Part shown: positions 36,475-44,994 of the stretch, piece by piece
Numbering within the stretch: position 1 is the stretch's first letter
How the letters are laid out: each line of letters starts with the position of its first letter
NCBI GenBank assembly: GCA_014879855.1
Contig: JACSRH010000069.1
Coordinates: 1-48,452, forward strand
DNA length: 48,452 nt
From: Caldilineaceae bacterium
Lineage (GTDB): Bacteria > Chloroflexota > Anaerolineae > Caldilineales > Caldilineaceae
Direction: 5' to 3'
Notes under the pieces: generated by a model
What the model was told of the DNA's origin: nothing
What the model saw: the letters and a program-made list of their open reading frames with translations, nothing else
Database searches by the model: none
Position numbers and translations under genes: made by a program

Positions 36475-36975
36475 CTAGAAAGTGCGCAGCACCTGCCCCG
36501 CGCGAATCAGGTTCGGGTTGTAGATGCCGTTCAAATACATCAGCGAATTCACCGTTGTTCCACAATTGCGCGCAATGCCGCTCAAGGTGTCGCCAAACTG
36601 CACCGTGTAAAACTGGCTGCACCACACCGGCGGCACAGGGCCAGGCGGACGTGGAGGAACCGGCCCTGGCGGAAAATAAGTGCTAGGGATGCACAACACC
36701 TGGCCGATGAAGATCAAGCTTTGGTTGCGTATGCCGTTGACCTGTGCGATCTGCCAGACGCTGACGCCGTACCAGCGCGAAATGCGCGTGAGGTTGTCAC
36801 CAGGGCGCACCGTGTGCCAGGCCACGCACCCACTGCTCGCTGTCATCGTGGCGGGTGCGCTGTCCATCGGCGCTGCTTTCGCGGCCACCGGCGTCAACAC
36901 AGTCGCAAGCACGATCGCCAGCGCTAACAGAATCGACCCGGCCCGCACGCCCGATCTGATCAATCTGCGCTTCAT
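36475..36975 (-). CDS. Secreted protein with two LysM domains
   Basis: A 166-residue exported protein. A signal peptide (GSILLALAIVLATVLTPVAAKA) is followed by two LysM modules, WHTVRPGDNLTRISRWYG (about 53-95) and FYTVQFGDTLSGIARNCG (about 122-164), joined by a Pro-rich linker (FPPGPVPPRPPGPVPP). LysM binds N-acetylglucosamine in peptidoglycan, so it probably coats the cell wall; no catalytic domain is attached. AAAGGAG is 9 nt before the ATG. Confidence 0.9.
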   Translation of the reverse strand: MKRRLIRSGVRAGSILLALAIVLATVLTPVAAKAAPMDSAPATMTASSGCVAWHTVRPGDNLTRISRWYGVSVWQIAQVNGIRNQSLIFIGQVLCIPSTYFPPGPVPPRPPGPVPPVWCSQFYTVQFGDTLSGIARNCGTTVNSLMYLNGIYNPNLIRAGQVLRTF

Positions 36976-37475
36976 GTTCTAAAGCTCCTTTCTAGCTTTC
37001 CCCTGTCGAGATGGAAAGCAACGCATGTTCCAAGTTACCGATTGTTTTGAGGTGTACGATCCTGCAATGAGTCTGATTTGATCTGTTTTTGGGTGACCAC
37101 CCCCTTGGCGCGCCTCTCAAAATTGCAGATGTTGACAATTTGATGTGTCGAATGATTGCCTCTCTTCATGTTGACGTGAAAACTGTACTCCAGTGACGGT
37201 CAATTGCGTTTGGCTTCATCAATTGCACGTAGGCGCTTCGTCCGCAGAACGCACATTTCCCTTGTTCTCTGCTGAAGCAACTGCCATCCACGTTACACAA
37301 AGGAATGCTAAACTGAGTTGCAGGAAGTGAGTGTATCTTCCAACAAATAATCTGCAACTAACTTATATCTTGCATGGAAATGTGCATCCTGATTGTAGCA
37401 CGCCGCATGTCTGATGTCCACCATAATTTTTTGCAAGGAATGCGACAAAAAGCACGTTGTTGGCGCTTGTCTGGG
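36976..37475. other. Long intergenic region, more AT-rich than its surroundings
   Basis: About 500 bp between the LysM gene and the oligopeptidase promoter, visibly richer in A/T than its neighbours. A dyad AGCTTT...AAAGCT-like sequence lies near 36980-37000, and TTGACA-like words occur at about 37133 and 37172. Two short Cys-rich frames were noted: 37166-37357 (minus, listed separately) and one from 37414 (plus, FCKECDKKHVVGACLGC). No RNA gene was recognised. Confidence 0.4.
37166..37357 (-). CDS. Possible small Cys-rich (zinc-ribbon-like) protein
   Basis: A 63-codon frame with TTG start and no Shine-Dalgarno. It contains CNVDGSC and GKCAFCGRSAYVQLM followed by a conserved-looking WSTVF end, a spacing that could bind zinc. 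The only support is the motif and the absence of another gene here; it could be a remnant or chance. Confidence 0.25.
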   Translation of the reverse strand: MQIICWKIHSLPATQFSIPLCNVDGSCFSREQGKCAFCGRSAYVQLMKPNAIDRHWSTVFTST

Positions 37476-37504
37476 TTGTCTACCAAAGAGGTTGCCGGTA
37501 TCAT
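37476..37504 (+). promoter_or_regulatory. Sigma-70-like promoter of oligopeptidase gene
   Basis: TTGTCT (37476-37481) and TATCAT (37499-37504) are 17 bp apart. The predicted leader of about 30 nt holds GAGGAG (about 37532-37537) before the ATG at 37544. Confidence 0.5.
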
Positions 37505-37543
37505 GCTACCATCGAATCACACTGGCTACGAGAGGAGCTCGCC

Positions 37544-39610
37544 ATGCCTTTTGCTTCACAAGTGACGTCGCCGTGGGCCCCGCGCCGCCCCACGCGCCTC
37601 GCGGCCCACGGCGACGTGCGCATCGACGACTATTACTGGATGCGCGACCGCAACAATCCACAGGTGATCGACTATCTTATGGCTGAAAACAGCTACGCCG
37701 CCGACGTCATGCGCGAGACGGAGCCGCTGCAAGAGGAAATTTTCCAGGAAATGCGCCGGCGCATCCGTGAAACGGACAGCACCGCTCCGGTCGCCGATGG
37801 CGGCTTTTGGTACTATCAGCGCACGGTCGCCGGGTTGAACTATCCAATTTACTGCCGGCGGCAAGGCAGCATGGATGCGCCTGAAGAAATCCTGCTGGAT
37901 GTCAACGAATTGGCCACGGGTCACGCATTTTGTGAGGTGGGCGAATTTTCGATCAGCCCCGACCATAGCCTGCTGGCCTATGCCTATGACGTGGACGGCG
38001 CCGAGCTGTTTACAGTGGCGGTCAAGGATCTGAACACAGGAGAGTTGCGCACGGATCGCATTCAGGGCGTCTATTACGGGCTGGAATGGAGCAACGATAG
38101 CCATACGCTCTTTTACACCACCGTCGACGCCGCGCACCGGCCCGATGCAGTCTGGCGCCACGATCTGGGCGCGGCGCAAACTGAGGACACCCAGTTGCTG
38201 CATGAGCAGGACGAGCGTTTCTTCGTGATGCTGTACAAGACGCGCAGCACACGCTTTATCGTGGTGCATCTGCGCAGCAACATGACGACCGAGGCGCATG
38301 TCATCGACGCGGACGCGCCTGCTGTTGCGCCACGACTGATCGCCCCGCGAAGACAGGGGCACGAATATCAGCTCGACCACCGGGGGGATTGGTTCTTTAT
38401 CCGCACCAATGATCAGGCCAAAGATTTCCGGGTGATGGTGGCGCCGGTCGCCGCGCCGGAAGCAGCGGCCTGGCAACTCTTGCTGCCGGAACAAAGCGGC
38501 ATGTTGATCGACCGGATCGAATTGTTTCGCCAACATCTGGTTGTCCTGGCATGGACAGGCGGGCGCAAGCAAGTGCGCGTGGTGCGGCTGGCGCGGGACG
38601 CGCCTGAGATCGTCGACGACCACTGGATTGAGTTTTCCGAAGAAACCTACGCGGTGCAGGTTGAGCACAATCCCGTCTTCGACGCGACGTCGCTGCGTCT
38701 CCACTACTCATCGCTGAAAACACCGCCGATCACCTATGCCTACGACATGGCATCCCGGCAATTTGATCTGCTCAAACAGGAAGAGATCGCCAACTACAAC
38801 CCCGACGATTACGTGACGCGGCGGCTGTGGACAACCACGCCGGACGGCTTGCAAATGCCGATCTCGCTGGTCTGTTCCAAGGACGCTGTGCTCGACAACA
38901 GCCACCCTTGTTTGCTCTACAGCTACGGCGCCTACGGCGCCAGCAGTGAACCATCTTTCCGCGCCAATCGCCTGAGCCTGCTCGAACGCGGCTTTGTCTT
39001 TGCCATTGCGCACATCCGCGGCGGCAGCGAATTGGGCCGCGCCTGGTATCACGGCGGCAAGCTCCTCAACAAGCAGCACACCTTTACCGACTTCATCGCC
39101 GCGGCCGAACAGTTGATCACGGATGGCTACACGCGCCCCGACCGACTGGTGATCATGGGGCGCAGCGCCGGGGGTCTGCTCATGGGCGCGGTGGTCAACC
39201 TGCGTCCGGAGCTTTTTGCGGGCGTGCTGGCGGGCGTCCCCTTTGTGGATGTGCTCACAACGATGATGGATCCGTCGATCCCGCTGACGGTGATCGAGTA
39301 CGAGGAGTGGGGCAACCCGGCTGACGCGGACGCCTACACAGCCATGCGCGCCTACTCTCCTTACGACAACCTCGCCGCGACCGCCTATCCGCCGATCCTG
39401 GCGACCGCCGGCCTGCACGATCCGCGCGTCTCCTTTTGGGAGCCGGCAAAATATGTGGCAAAGCTGCGCCAGCTCAAGCAGAATGACAATGTAGTGTTGC
39501 TGAAGACCAACATGGCGGCCGGACATGGCGGCGCGTCAGGACGTTATGAGTATCTGCGTGAGACCGCGTTTGAATATGCCTTCTTCCTGAAAGCGGTTGG
39601 ATTGGCCTGA
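37544..39610 (+). CDS. ptrB: Oligopeptidase B (prolyl oligopeptidase family S9A)
   Basis: A 688-residue cytoplasmic serine peptidase that cleaves short peptides, usually after basic residues. The N-terminal part (about 70-400) is a seven-bladed propeller and the C-terminal part an alpha/beta hydrolase. The catalytic triad is Ser541 (GRSAGG), Asp626 (HDPRVSFWEP) and His661 (AGHGG). Family segments DDYYWMRD and YSYGAYGAS are intact. The ATG at 37544 is used because of GAGAGGAG 8 nt upstream; the frame is open back to 37457 through the promoter. Confidence 0.93.
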   Translation: MPFASQVTSPWAPRRPTRLAAHGDVRIDDYYWMRDRNNPQVIDYLMAENSYAADVMRETEPLQEEIFQEMRRRIRETDSTAPVADGGFWYYQRTVAGLNYPIYCRRQGSMDAPEEILLDVNELATGHAFCEVGEFSISPDHSLLAYAYDVDGAELFTVAVKDLNTGELRTDRIQGVYYGLEWSNDSHTLFYTTVDAAHRPDAVWRHDLGAAQTEDTQLLHEQDERFFVMLYKTRSTRFIVVHLRSNMTTEAHVIDADAPAVAPRLIAPRRQGHEYQLDHRGDWFFIRTNDQAKDFRVMVAPVAAPEAAAWQLLLPEQSGMLIDRIELFRQHLVVLAWTGGRKQVRVVRLARDAPEIVDDHWIEFSEETYAVQVEHNPVFDATSLRLHYSSLKTPPITYAYDMASRQFDLLKQEEIANYNPDDYVTRRLWTTTPDGLQMPISLVCSKDAVLDNSHPCLLYSYGAYGASSEPSFRANRLSLLERGFVFAIAHIRGGSELGRAWYHGGKLLNKQHTFTDFIAAAEQLITDGYTRPDRLVIMGRSAGGLLMGAVVNLRPELFAGVLAGVPFVDVLTTMMDPSIPLTVIEYEEWGNPADADAYTAMRAYSPYDNLAATAYPPILATAGLHDPRVSFWEPAKYVAKLRQLKQNDNVVLLKTNMAAGHGGASGRYEYLRETAFEYAFFLKAVGLA

Positions 39611-39648
39611 GAAGTACAGCATAGAAATGCAATAAGAGGTCGCACCTT

Positions 39649-40944
39649 GTGAGTCAATATTTGTTGAACATCGGCGTATTGCTGATTTTGTTGGCCGCCA
39701 ACGGCTTTCTGTCGATGGCGGAAATGGCGGTGGTCTCCTCGCGACGGGCGCGTTTGCAAACGATGGCCGCGGAAGGCAAGCCCGGCGCCGCCAGAGCCTT
39801 GGCATTGGCGGCGGACCCAGGCGATTTCCTGTCCACTGTGCAGATCGGCATTACCGCGATTGGCATCTTTGTTGGCGTGTTCAGCGGCGCCACGCTGGCC
39901 CAGCCTATCGCCGACTTGCTGCAACAGATTGAGTTTCTGGCAGCATACGCTGCGCCGGTGGCGCTCTTTCTGGTCTTCCTGGTCACCACCTACCTTTCCT
40001 TGATCGTCGCCGAACTCACGCCAAAGCGCATCGCCCTGAGCCGCCCTGAAGAGCTTGCCAGCTTTGTGGCGCCGCCAATGGACTTCCTCGCCAGGATTGC
40101 GCGGCCTCTGGTTTTCCTGCTGGATCGATCGAGTAAAAGGGTGGCGCAGATGCTCGGTGTGCGGCCCAGCGATGCGCCGGCCGTCACCGATGAAGAAGTG
40201 CGCATCATGTTGCAACAGGGGGCGCAGGTAGGCATTTTCGAGCCGATCGAAGAGGAAATTGTCACTCAGCTCTTCCGGCTCAGCGACCGCCGCGCCAATG
40301 CGATCATGACGCCGCGCCCCGACGTCGATTGGATCGACGTGGAGCAGACCGCAGAGGAAGTGCGCGAGCTGATCATGGCGTCGAATCATTCGCGCTTTCC
40401 GTTGGCGGAAGGCTCCCTCGATCAGGTGATCGGGATTGTGTTTGTGCGCGATCTCTTATTGCAGCGTATGGAAACGTCAGAGGTGGACCTGCGTGCAGTA
40501 GCGCGACCCGCGCTTTTCTTGCCGGAGAGCATGGCCGGCCTGGATGTGATCGAGCAGATGCGACAATCGCGCTCGCATATTGCGCTGATCATCAACGAAT
40601 ATGGCGGGCTGGAAGGGCTGGTCACGATCAGCGATGTCGTCGAAGCCATTTTGGGCGCGGTGGACGCCACCCATCTGGAGGAAACTCCTTCCATCATACA
40701 GCGCGACGACGGCTCCTGGCTGATCGATGGCATATGGTCGGTCGATGCGTTCCAAGAGAAATTCGGCATCAAAGAGCTCCCGGCGCGCAACGAGCTAGAT
40801 TATCAGACTGTCGGTGGCATGATCATGGCGATCCTGGAGCAGGTGCCCAGCGTCGGTAGCCTGGTCGAGTTTGAAGGATATAAACTCGAAGTGATGGATA
40901 TGGACGGCAGGCGCGTCGATAAGGTGCTGGTGCATCCCAAATAG
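39649..40944 (+). CDS. CNNM/CorC (HlyC)-family membrane protein
   Basis: A 431-residue protein with an N-terminal DUF21/CNNM membrane domain (about 1-175; start QYLLNIGVLLILLAANGFLS, and SLIVAELTPKR), a CBS pair (about 200-330; IMTPRPDVDWID, GLVTISDVVEAILG) and a C-terminal CorC_HlyC domain (LPARNELDYQTVGGMIM). Homologues transport or sense Mg2+ and other divalent cations; the hemolysin label is historical. GTG start with AAGAGG upstream. The stop codon TAG is the first triplet of a 13-bp tandem repeat. Confidence 0.9.
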   Translation: MSQYLLNIGVLLILLAANGFLSMAEMAVVSSRRARLQTMAAEGKPGAARALALAADPGDFLSTVQIGITAIGIFVGVFSGATLAQPIADLLQQIEFLAAYAAPVALFLVFLVTTYLSLIVAELTPKRIALSRPEELASFVAPPMDFLARIARPLVFLLDRSSKRVAQMLGVRPSDAPAVTDEEVRIMLQQGAQVGIFEPIEEEIVTQLFRLSDRRANAIMTPRPDVDWIDVEQTAEEVRELIMASNHSRFPLAEGSLDQVIGIVFVRDLLLQRMETSEVDLRAVARPALFLPESMAGLDVIEQMRQSRSHIALIINEYGGLEGLVTISDVVEAILGAVDATHLEETPSIIQRDDGSWLIDGIWSVDAFQEKFGIKELPARNELDYQTVGGMIMAILEQVPSVGSLVEFEGYKLEVMDMDGRRVDKVLVHPK

Positions 40945-41006
40945 ATGTATGAACTAGATGTATGAACTAGATGTATGAACTAGATGTATGAACTAGATGT
41001 ATGAAA
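40942..41006 (+). repeat. 13-bp tandem repeat TAGATGTATGAAC
   Basis: Four exact copies start at 40942, 40955, 40968 and 40981; a fifth (40994-41006) differs in its last base. The first TAG is the stop of the CNNM gene. Because 13 is not a multiple of 3, the array places TAG in all three frames. It also encodes short ATG frames such as MYELDV-stop. Confidence 0.97.
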
Positions 41007-41135
41007 AGGACGGAAAGAACAGACATGGAGAAAAAGGCGCGGAAAAACGCACGGAAGGGCGGGCAGACCATGCGTCTCTCCTGGTGCTGGCCGTCCTCTT
41101 CGTCAAAAATCACCCTGTCCAACCACTGGCAAGGC

Positions 41136-42107
41136 GTGACGCTTGATCTGCAACGGGCCATCGCCCTTGCTGAGCCGCGCATCCGGCCCTTTGTGCGTTG
41201 CACTCCGCTGGATGAATCGATGGCGCTCAGTCACTCAGGCGGCGATGCTGTCCACCTCAAAGCAGAGAATCTACAGATTACCGGCTCTTTCAAGTTGCGC
41301 GGTGCATTTAACAAGCTGTTATCTTTGACGCCAGACGAATTGCAACGGGGCGTGGTGGTGGCCTCCTCCGGCAATCATGGTGCGGCAGTGGCCTATGCAT
41401 TGCGGCAACTGGGCGCAACTGGCATCGTTTTTGTCCCCGAACACGCGGCGCCGACCAAAGTGGAGGCGATCCAGCGGCTGGGCGCTGAAGTGCGCTGGCA
41501 TGGGGCCGACAGCGTCGTCGCCGAATTGGCGGCGCGCGTTTTTGCGGCAGAGACCGGGAAGGCGTACATTTCCCCCTACAACGATTGGGACATCATCACC
41601 GGGCAAGGAACGGTGGGCGCCGAGATCGCCCGTGACTTGCCGGGCGTCCAGACCGTATATGTCACTGTTGGCGGCGGCGGCCTGGTGGGCGGGATCGGCG
41701 CCTTTTTCAAAGGCAACGCACGCACCCATGCGCGGCGTCCGGTGCGTATTGTTGGCTGTCTGCCTGCCAACTCGCCGATCATGTGGGAGTCGGTGCGCGC
41801 CGGGCAGGTCGTGGAACGGGAGTCGTTGCCTACGTTGTCGGATGGCAGCGCCGGCGGCATTGAAACGGACGCCATTACTCTTGGCTTGTGCCAGACAGTG
41901 GTCGATGATTGGATCCTGGTCGAGGAAAGCGAAATCGCGGACGCGGTGCGCCTGATAGCAGAGACGCAGCATCAATTGATCGAAGGGGCCGCGGGGGTGG
42001 CAGTGGCGGCATACCGCAAGGATCCACAGCGCGGGCAGCATCAGAAAGTGGCGATCGTTCTGTGTGGCGCCAACATCGATTTGGGTGTTCTGAAGAAGAT
42101 CTTGTAG
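41136..42107 (+). CDS. Threonine dehydratase-like PLP enzyme (fold type II)
   Basis: A 323-residue enzyme from the preferred start. PLP lysine Lys53 lies in ITGSFKLRGAFNK, the substrate/PLP loop is SSGNHGAAVAYA, and the phosphate-binding loop is GGGGLVGG. This fits threonine/serine dehydratase or serine racemase; no C-terminal ACT domain is present, so it should not be feedback-regulated like biosynthetic IlvA. GTG at 41136 aligns with family N-termini (VTLDLQRAIALAEPRI). The frame is open to 41001, with an ATG at 41070, but the upstream part is lysine-rich and repeat-like. Confidence 0.85.
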   Translation: MTLDLQRAIALAEPRIRPFVRCTPLDESMALSHSGGDAVHLKAENLQITGSFKLRGAFNKLLSLTPDELQRGVVVASSGNHGAAVAYALRQLGATGIVFVPEHAAPTKVEAIQRLGAEVRWHGADSVVAELAARVFAAETGKAYISPYNDWDIITGQGTVGAEIARDLPGVQTVYVTVGGGGLVGGIGAFFKGNARTHARRPVRIVGCLPANSPIMWESVRAGQVVERESLPTLSDGSAGGIETDAITLGLCQTVVDDWILVEESEIADAVRLIAETQHQLIEGAAGVAVAAYRKDPQRGQHQKVAIVLCGANIDLGVLKKIL

Positions 42108-42114
42108 CGCACCC

Positions 42115-42627
42115 ATGAAACCTCGGAATCATCAGATCGAAATCTGGCCGCTGCGCGCCGAGCAATGGGAAATCCATAAACGCATCCGGCTGGCCGCGCT
42201 GGCGGATGCGCCCTATGCGTTCACGACCCGATTAACAGACGTTGTGGCTCGCCCTGATGAGGAATGGATGGAGATCACCGCGCGGCGCGCCGGCGAACCA
42301 GACAGCGTTACTTACTTTGCCGCGGTGGCGGGCGAACCCTGTGCGATGGCGGCCTGTACCCTGACCGAACTCGGCGCGGAGATGTTGGCGGTCTGGGTGG
42401 CGCCAGCCTGCCGCAAACTCGGGGTCGGGCAGGCGCTGGTCGATTATGCCCGCACCTGGGCGATCCAGCGCAGGGCGCCTACGTTGGTCGTCGGCGTCTA
42501 TGCTGATAACCAGGACGCCGTGACATTTTACACACGCGCTGGATTTCGCCTTACCGAGACCAAACGCTTTGACGCGCAGACAAAGCGGCCGATCCTGATC
42601 ATGACGATGCCACTCGACGCAAACTAG
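42115..42627 (+). CDS. GNAT-family N-acetyltransferase
   Basis: A 170-residue single-domain GNAT with the acetyl-CoA loop ACRKLGVGQALVDYARTWA and the following strand LVVGVYADNQDAVTFYTRAGF. It starts 7 nt after the dehydratase stop, so is probably in the same transcript. The acceptor substrate is unknown. Confidence 0.87.
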   Translation: MKPRNHQIEIWPLRAEQWEIHKRIRLAALADAPYAFTTRLTDVVARPDEEWMEITARRAGEPDSVTYFAAVAGEPCAMAACTLTELGAEMLAVWVAPACRKLGVGQALVDYARTWAIQRRAPTLVVGVYADNQDAVTFYTRAGFRLTETKRFDAQTKRPILIMTMPLDAN

Positions 42628-42655
42628 TGCTTCAGCCTAAGGAGTTGAGCGCCTG

Positions 42656-43330
42656 ATGATCCTGTTGCCAACCGAGCTTCTCGACCGCAGCCATGGCTTG
42701 CCGCTCAAGCCGACGCCAGTGCAACTGGACGGCCGTTTTGTCCGTCTGGCGCCGCTGGCATTGCACCATGCACCTGCCTTGTTCGCCCATGCCAATGGCG
42801 CACCTGTTGAGCTGGCAGGACGCGCCCACCCTGCCTACGACGCCGACAACCTCATCTGGCGCTATCTCTTTTCCGGCCCTTTTGCTGATGCCGCCGCGTT
42901 CGAGCGTTACATCGCCGAGACGATCGCGGGCGCTGATCGCCTCGCTCTGTGCGTGATCGAGCGGGAAAGCGGCCAGCCCGTCGGCGTCGTCAACCTCATG
43001 AGCAACGCGCCGCTGCATCTGCGCATCGAGTTGGGCGGCATCTGGTACAGCCCTATCGTGCAGCGCACCCAGGCCAATCTGGAAAGCACTTATCTGATGC
43101 TCGGCCATTGCTTTGGGTTGGGCTATCGTCGCGTCGAATGGAAGTGTGACAGCCGCAATGAGCGTTCACGCCGCGCCGCGCTGCGCATGGGCTTCACGTT
43201 CGAGGGCATCCAGGAGCATCACATGATCGTCAAAGGCCAGAGCCGCGACACCGCCTGGTTTCGGATGCTCGACCACGAATGGCCGGCAGTGCGCGCGCAA
43301 CAGGAAGTGATGTTGTATGGCAGATGTTGA
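42656..43330 (+). CDS. RimJ/RimL-type GNAT acetyltransferase
   Basis: A 224-residue GNAT_3-type protein: GRFVRLAPLALHHAPALF at the start, GGIWYSPIVQRTQANLES where the acetyl-CoA loop lies, then VEWKCDSRNERSRRAALRMG. The order matches enzymes acetylating N-termini or small molecules. The start has AAGGAG 10 nt upstream. Its end overlaps the methyltransferase start by 14 bp. Confidence 0.87.
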   Translation: MILLPTELLDRSHGLPLKPTPVQLDGRFVRLAPLALHHAPALFAHANGAPVELAGRAHPAYDADNLIWRYLFSGPFADAAAFERYIAETIAGADRLALCVIERESGQPVGVVNLMSNAPLHLRIELGGIWYSPIVQRTQANLESTYLMLGHCFGLGYRRVEWKCDSRNERSRRAALRMGFTFEGIQEHHMIVKGQSRDTAWFRMLDHEWPAVRAQQEVMLYGRC

Positions 43331-44111
43331 TCCCTCCCTCTTCGCCAACAAATTTGCCGCCTGGCAACACAGCCAGGAGCAGCCGTGGAACCGTCTGCGT
43401 TATCTGCTGGTCGAGGCGACTCTGCGACGCTTGATCGGAGATCAAGCATCGCTGCACGTGCTTGACGTGGGCGGCGGCGATGGTCGCGACGCGCTGCCGC
43501 TGGCAAGGCAGGGTCACACCGTGCTGGTTCTCGATTATGTATCTGAAATGCTGGCCGCAGCCACGCAACGCGCGGCGGAAGCTGGCCTCCAGGAACGCGT
43601 TGCTGTGCAGCTTGCCAATGTTGGCGCGGGCGACCTTCCGGTTGTCCCGGGCAGCTACGATCTTGTCCTCTGCCACAACGTGCTTCAGTACCTACACAAC
43701 CCGGCGCGGTTGTTGCAAGCCAGCGCCGCGGCGTTGCGTCCAGGCGGCTGGTTTTCGCTGCTCGTCCCCAACCCCGCGTCCGAAGCATTGCGTCAGGCGC
43801 TGCAGCAGCATGATCTGTGCGCGGCGCGCGCCAGCCTCGACGCGGCGACGCATCGCACTATCCTGTTTGACGCGGATATTCACCTGGTTGAGCGGCCCGC
43901 GCTCTGGAACATGCTGGCAGCCGCCAATCTTACGCCTATCGACTACTATGGCGTGCGCTGCGTCAATGACTATCTGCACGATGATGAACGCAAGTTTAGT
44001 GAGGAAGGCTTTGTCCAGTTGATGGCGCTGGAACTGGCGATGGGGCAGCGGTCACCGTATCGTGACATCGCGCGCCTGTGGCAGATCGTGGCGCGCAAAC
44101 CGCTGAATTGA
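43317..44111 (+). CDS. SAM-dependent methyltransferase, CmoM/SmtA-like
   Basis: A 264-residue class I methyltransferase. The SAM loop is VLDVGGGDGRDALPLA, followed by VLDYVSEML and DLVLCHNVLQYL. The late segment YYGVRCVNDYL resembles CmoM (tRNA cmo5U methyl-esterifying enzyme), and the start DPSLFANKFAAWQ also fits that group. The assignment to tRNA is inference. It is the last gene of a likely four-gene transcript from 41136. Confidence 0.82.
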   Translation: MADVDPSLFANKFAAWQHSQEQPWNRLRYLLVEATLRRLIGDQASLHVLDVGGGDGRDALPLARQGHTVLVLDYVSEMLAAATQRAAEAGLQERVAVQLANVGAGDLPVVPGSYDLVLCHNVLQYLHNPARLLQASAAALRPGGWFSLLVPNPASEALRQALQQHDLCAARASLDAATHRTILFDADIHLVERPALWNMLAAANLTPIDYYGVRCVNDYLHDDERKFSEEGFVQLMALELAMGQRSPYRDIARLWQIVARKPLN

Positions 44112-44139
44112 TGCGGGTAGACCCGGTGTAATAGACGCC

Positions 44140-44820
44140 TTACTTCACAATGATGCACTCGGCAAGATCGTGCGCCAGCGCGTGATGCTCTCCATCCACT
44201 TCAATAAGCAGCGGGCCGTCAAATGGCGCGCGTTTGAGCACCGTCACCGTTGCATTGGGATAGAGTTGCATCGCGCCCAGGTAGATCAGCCGCTCTGCAT
44301 CTTGCAGCAGGACGCGCACGATCGTGTAAGGGTGCTTGAGTTCAGCAAGACTTAGCGCCAACCCCGCCACACTTTCGACTTTGCCGTCCTTGGTGGGGAT
44401 CGGGTCGCCGTGCGGGTCAACGGTCGGGTTGCCCAGCGCGGCGGCGATGGCATCTTCCAGCGCCTCGCTAAGCACGTGTTCAAGCCGCTCGGCTTCTTCG
44501 TGCACCATTTCCCACGGCAGGTTGAGCTTGTCGTGCAGGTAAAGTTCCAGCAGCCGGTGGTGGCGCAGCACCTCCAGCGCCACCAGCTCGCCCGCCGGGG
44601 TGAGGGCAATACTCTGGTACGGTTCGTAGGTCACCAATCCCAGATCGCTCAACTTCTTGACCATGTTGGTGGCGGACGCCGGCGCCACCTTGAGTTGGTT
44701 GGCTAACGCCGAATTGGTCACCTCCACGCCGCGCGAATACAGCATGTAGATGGCCTTGACATAGTCCTCATGGGCAGGCGTCAGAATTTTCTCTTCGTCC
44801 ATCGACCGCGGAATAGGCAT
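44140..44820 (-). CDS. DtxR/MntR-family metal-dependent repressor
   Basis: A 226-residue regulator with N-terminal winged helix (about 14-75; NSALANQLKVAPASATNMVK is the recognition region), a dimer/metal domain (about 80-140) and a C-terminal FeoA/SH3-like domain (about 150-226). Metal ligands visible are His88, Glu92, His107, Glu111, Glu114 and His115. The position that is Cys102 in DtxR is Glu111, as in MntR, which favours Mn over Fe, while the MntR Glu11 position is Lys. Target genes are not obvious nearby. The ATG follows TAAGAT by 6 nt. Confidence 0.9.
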   Translation of the reverse strand: MPIPRSMDEEKILTPAHEDYVKAIYMLYSRGVEVTNSALANQLKVAPASATNMVKKLSDLGLVTYEPYQSIALTPAGELVALEVLRHHRLLELYLHDKLNLPWEMVHEEAERLEHVLSEALEDAIAAALGNPTVDPHGDPIPTKDGKVESVAGLALSLAELKHPYTIVRVLLQDAERLIYLGAMQLYPNATVTVLKRAPFDGPLLIEVDGEHHALAHDLAECIIVK

Positions 44821-44826
44821 GGCTAA

Positions 44827-44854
44827 ATCTTAACACAACCCACGCGTTCATCAA
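44827..44854 (-). promoter_or_regulatory. Promoter of the DtxR-family gene (leaderless type)
   Basis: On the minus strand TTGATG (44854-44849), 16 bp, TAAGAT (44832-44827), then 6 nt to the ATG. It has both boxes and no room for a ribosome-binding site. Confidence 0.6.
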
Positions 44855-44916
44855 GCCGAAAAAAGTTCAGGATGTGTTCTGCAATTTTGGCGCGTTTCCG
44901 GTTGCCCGCCGATCAA

Positions 44917-44944
44917 TTGACATCAGGACTGGCAGAGGTATAAT
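44917..44944 (+). promoter_or_regulatory. Consensus sigma-70 promoter of yqeY operon
   Basis: TTGACA (44917-44922) and TATAAT (44939-44944), both perfect, are 16 bp apart. The leader of about 45 nt contains GTAGGGAA before the ATG at 44995. This is the best promoter in the window and would drive yqeY-pgpH-ybeY. Confidence 0.85.
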
Positions 44945-44994
44945 GTTCGTGCGTCACCTATCGTTGATTCGTAGGGAATCAGTCCGGCAAAAAA

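Noticed and set aside
37556..38704. A 382-codon minus-strand frame
   Set aside because: Antisense shadow of oligopeptidase B; no motif or ribosome site.
40942..41006. CRISPR or attachment site at the 13-bp repeats
   Set aside because: Units are too short and directly adjacent, with no spacers and no integrase nearby.
41001..41135. N-terminal extension of the threonine-dehydratase-like enzyme
   Set aside because: Translation gives a Lys/Arg-rich then low-complexity stretch unlike family N-termini, and the DNA resembles repeat words; the family alignment begins at the GTG at 41136.
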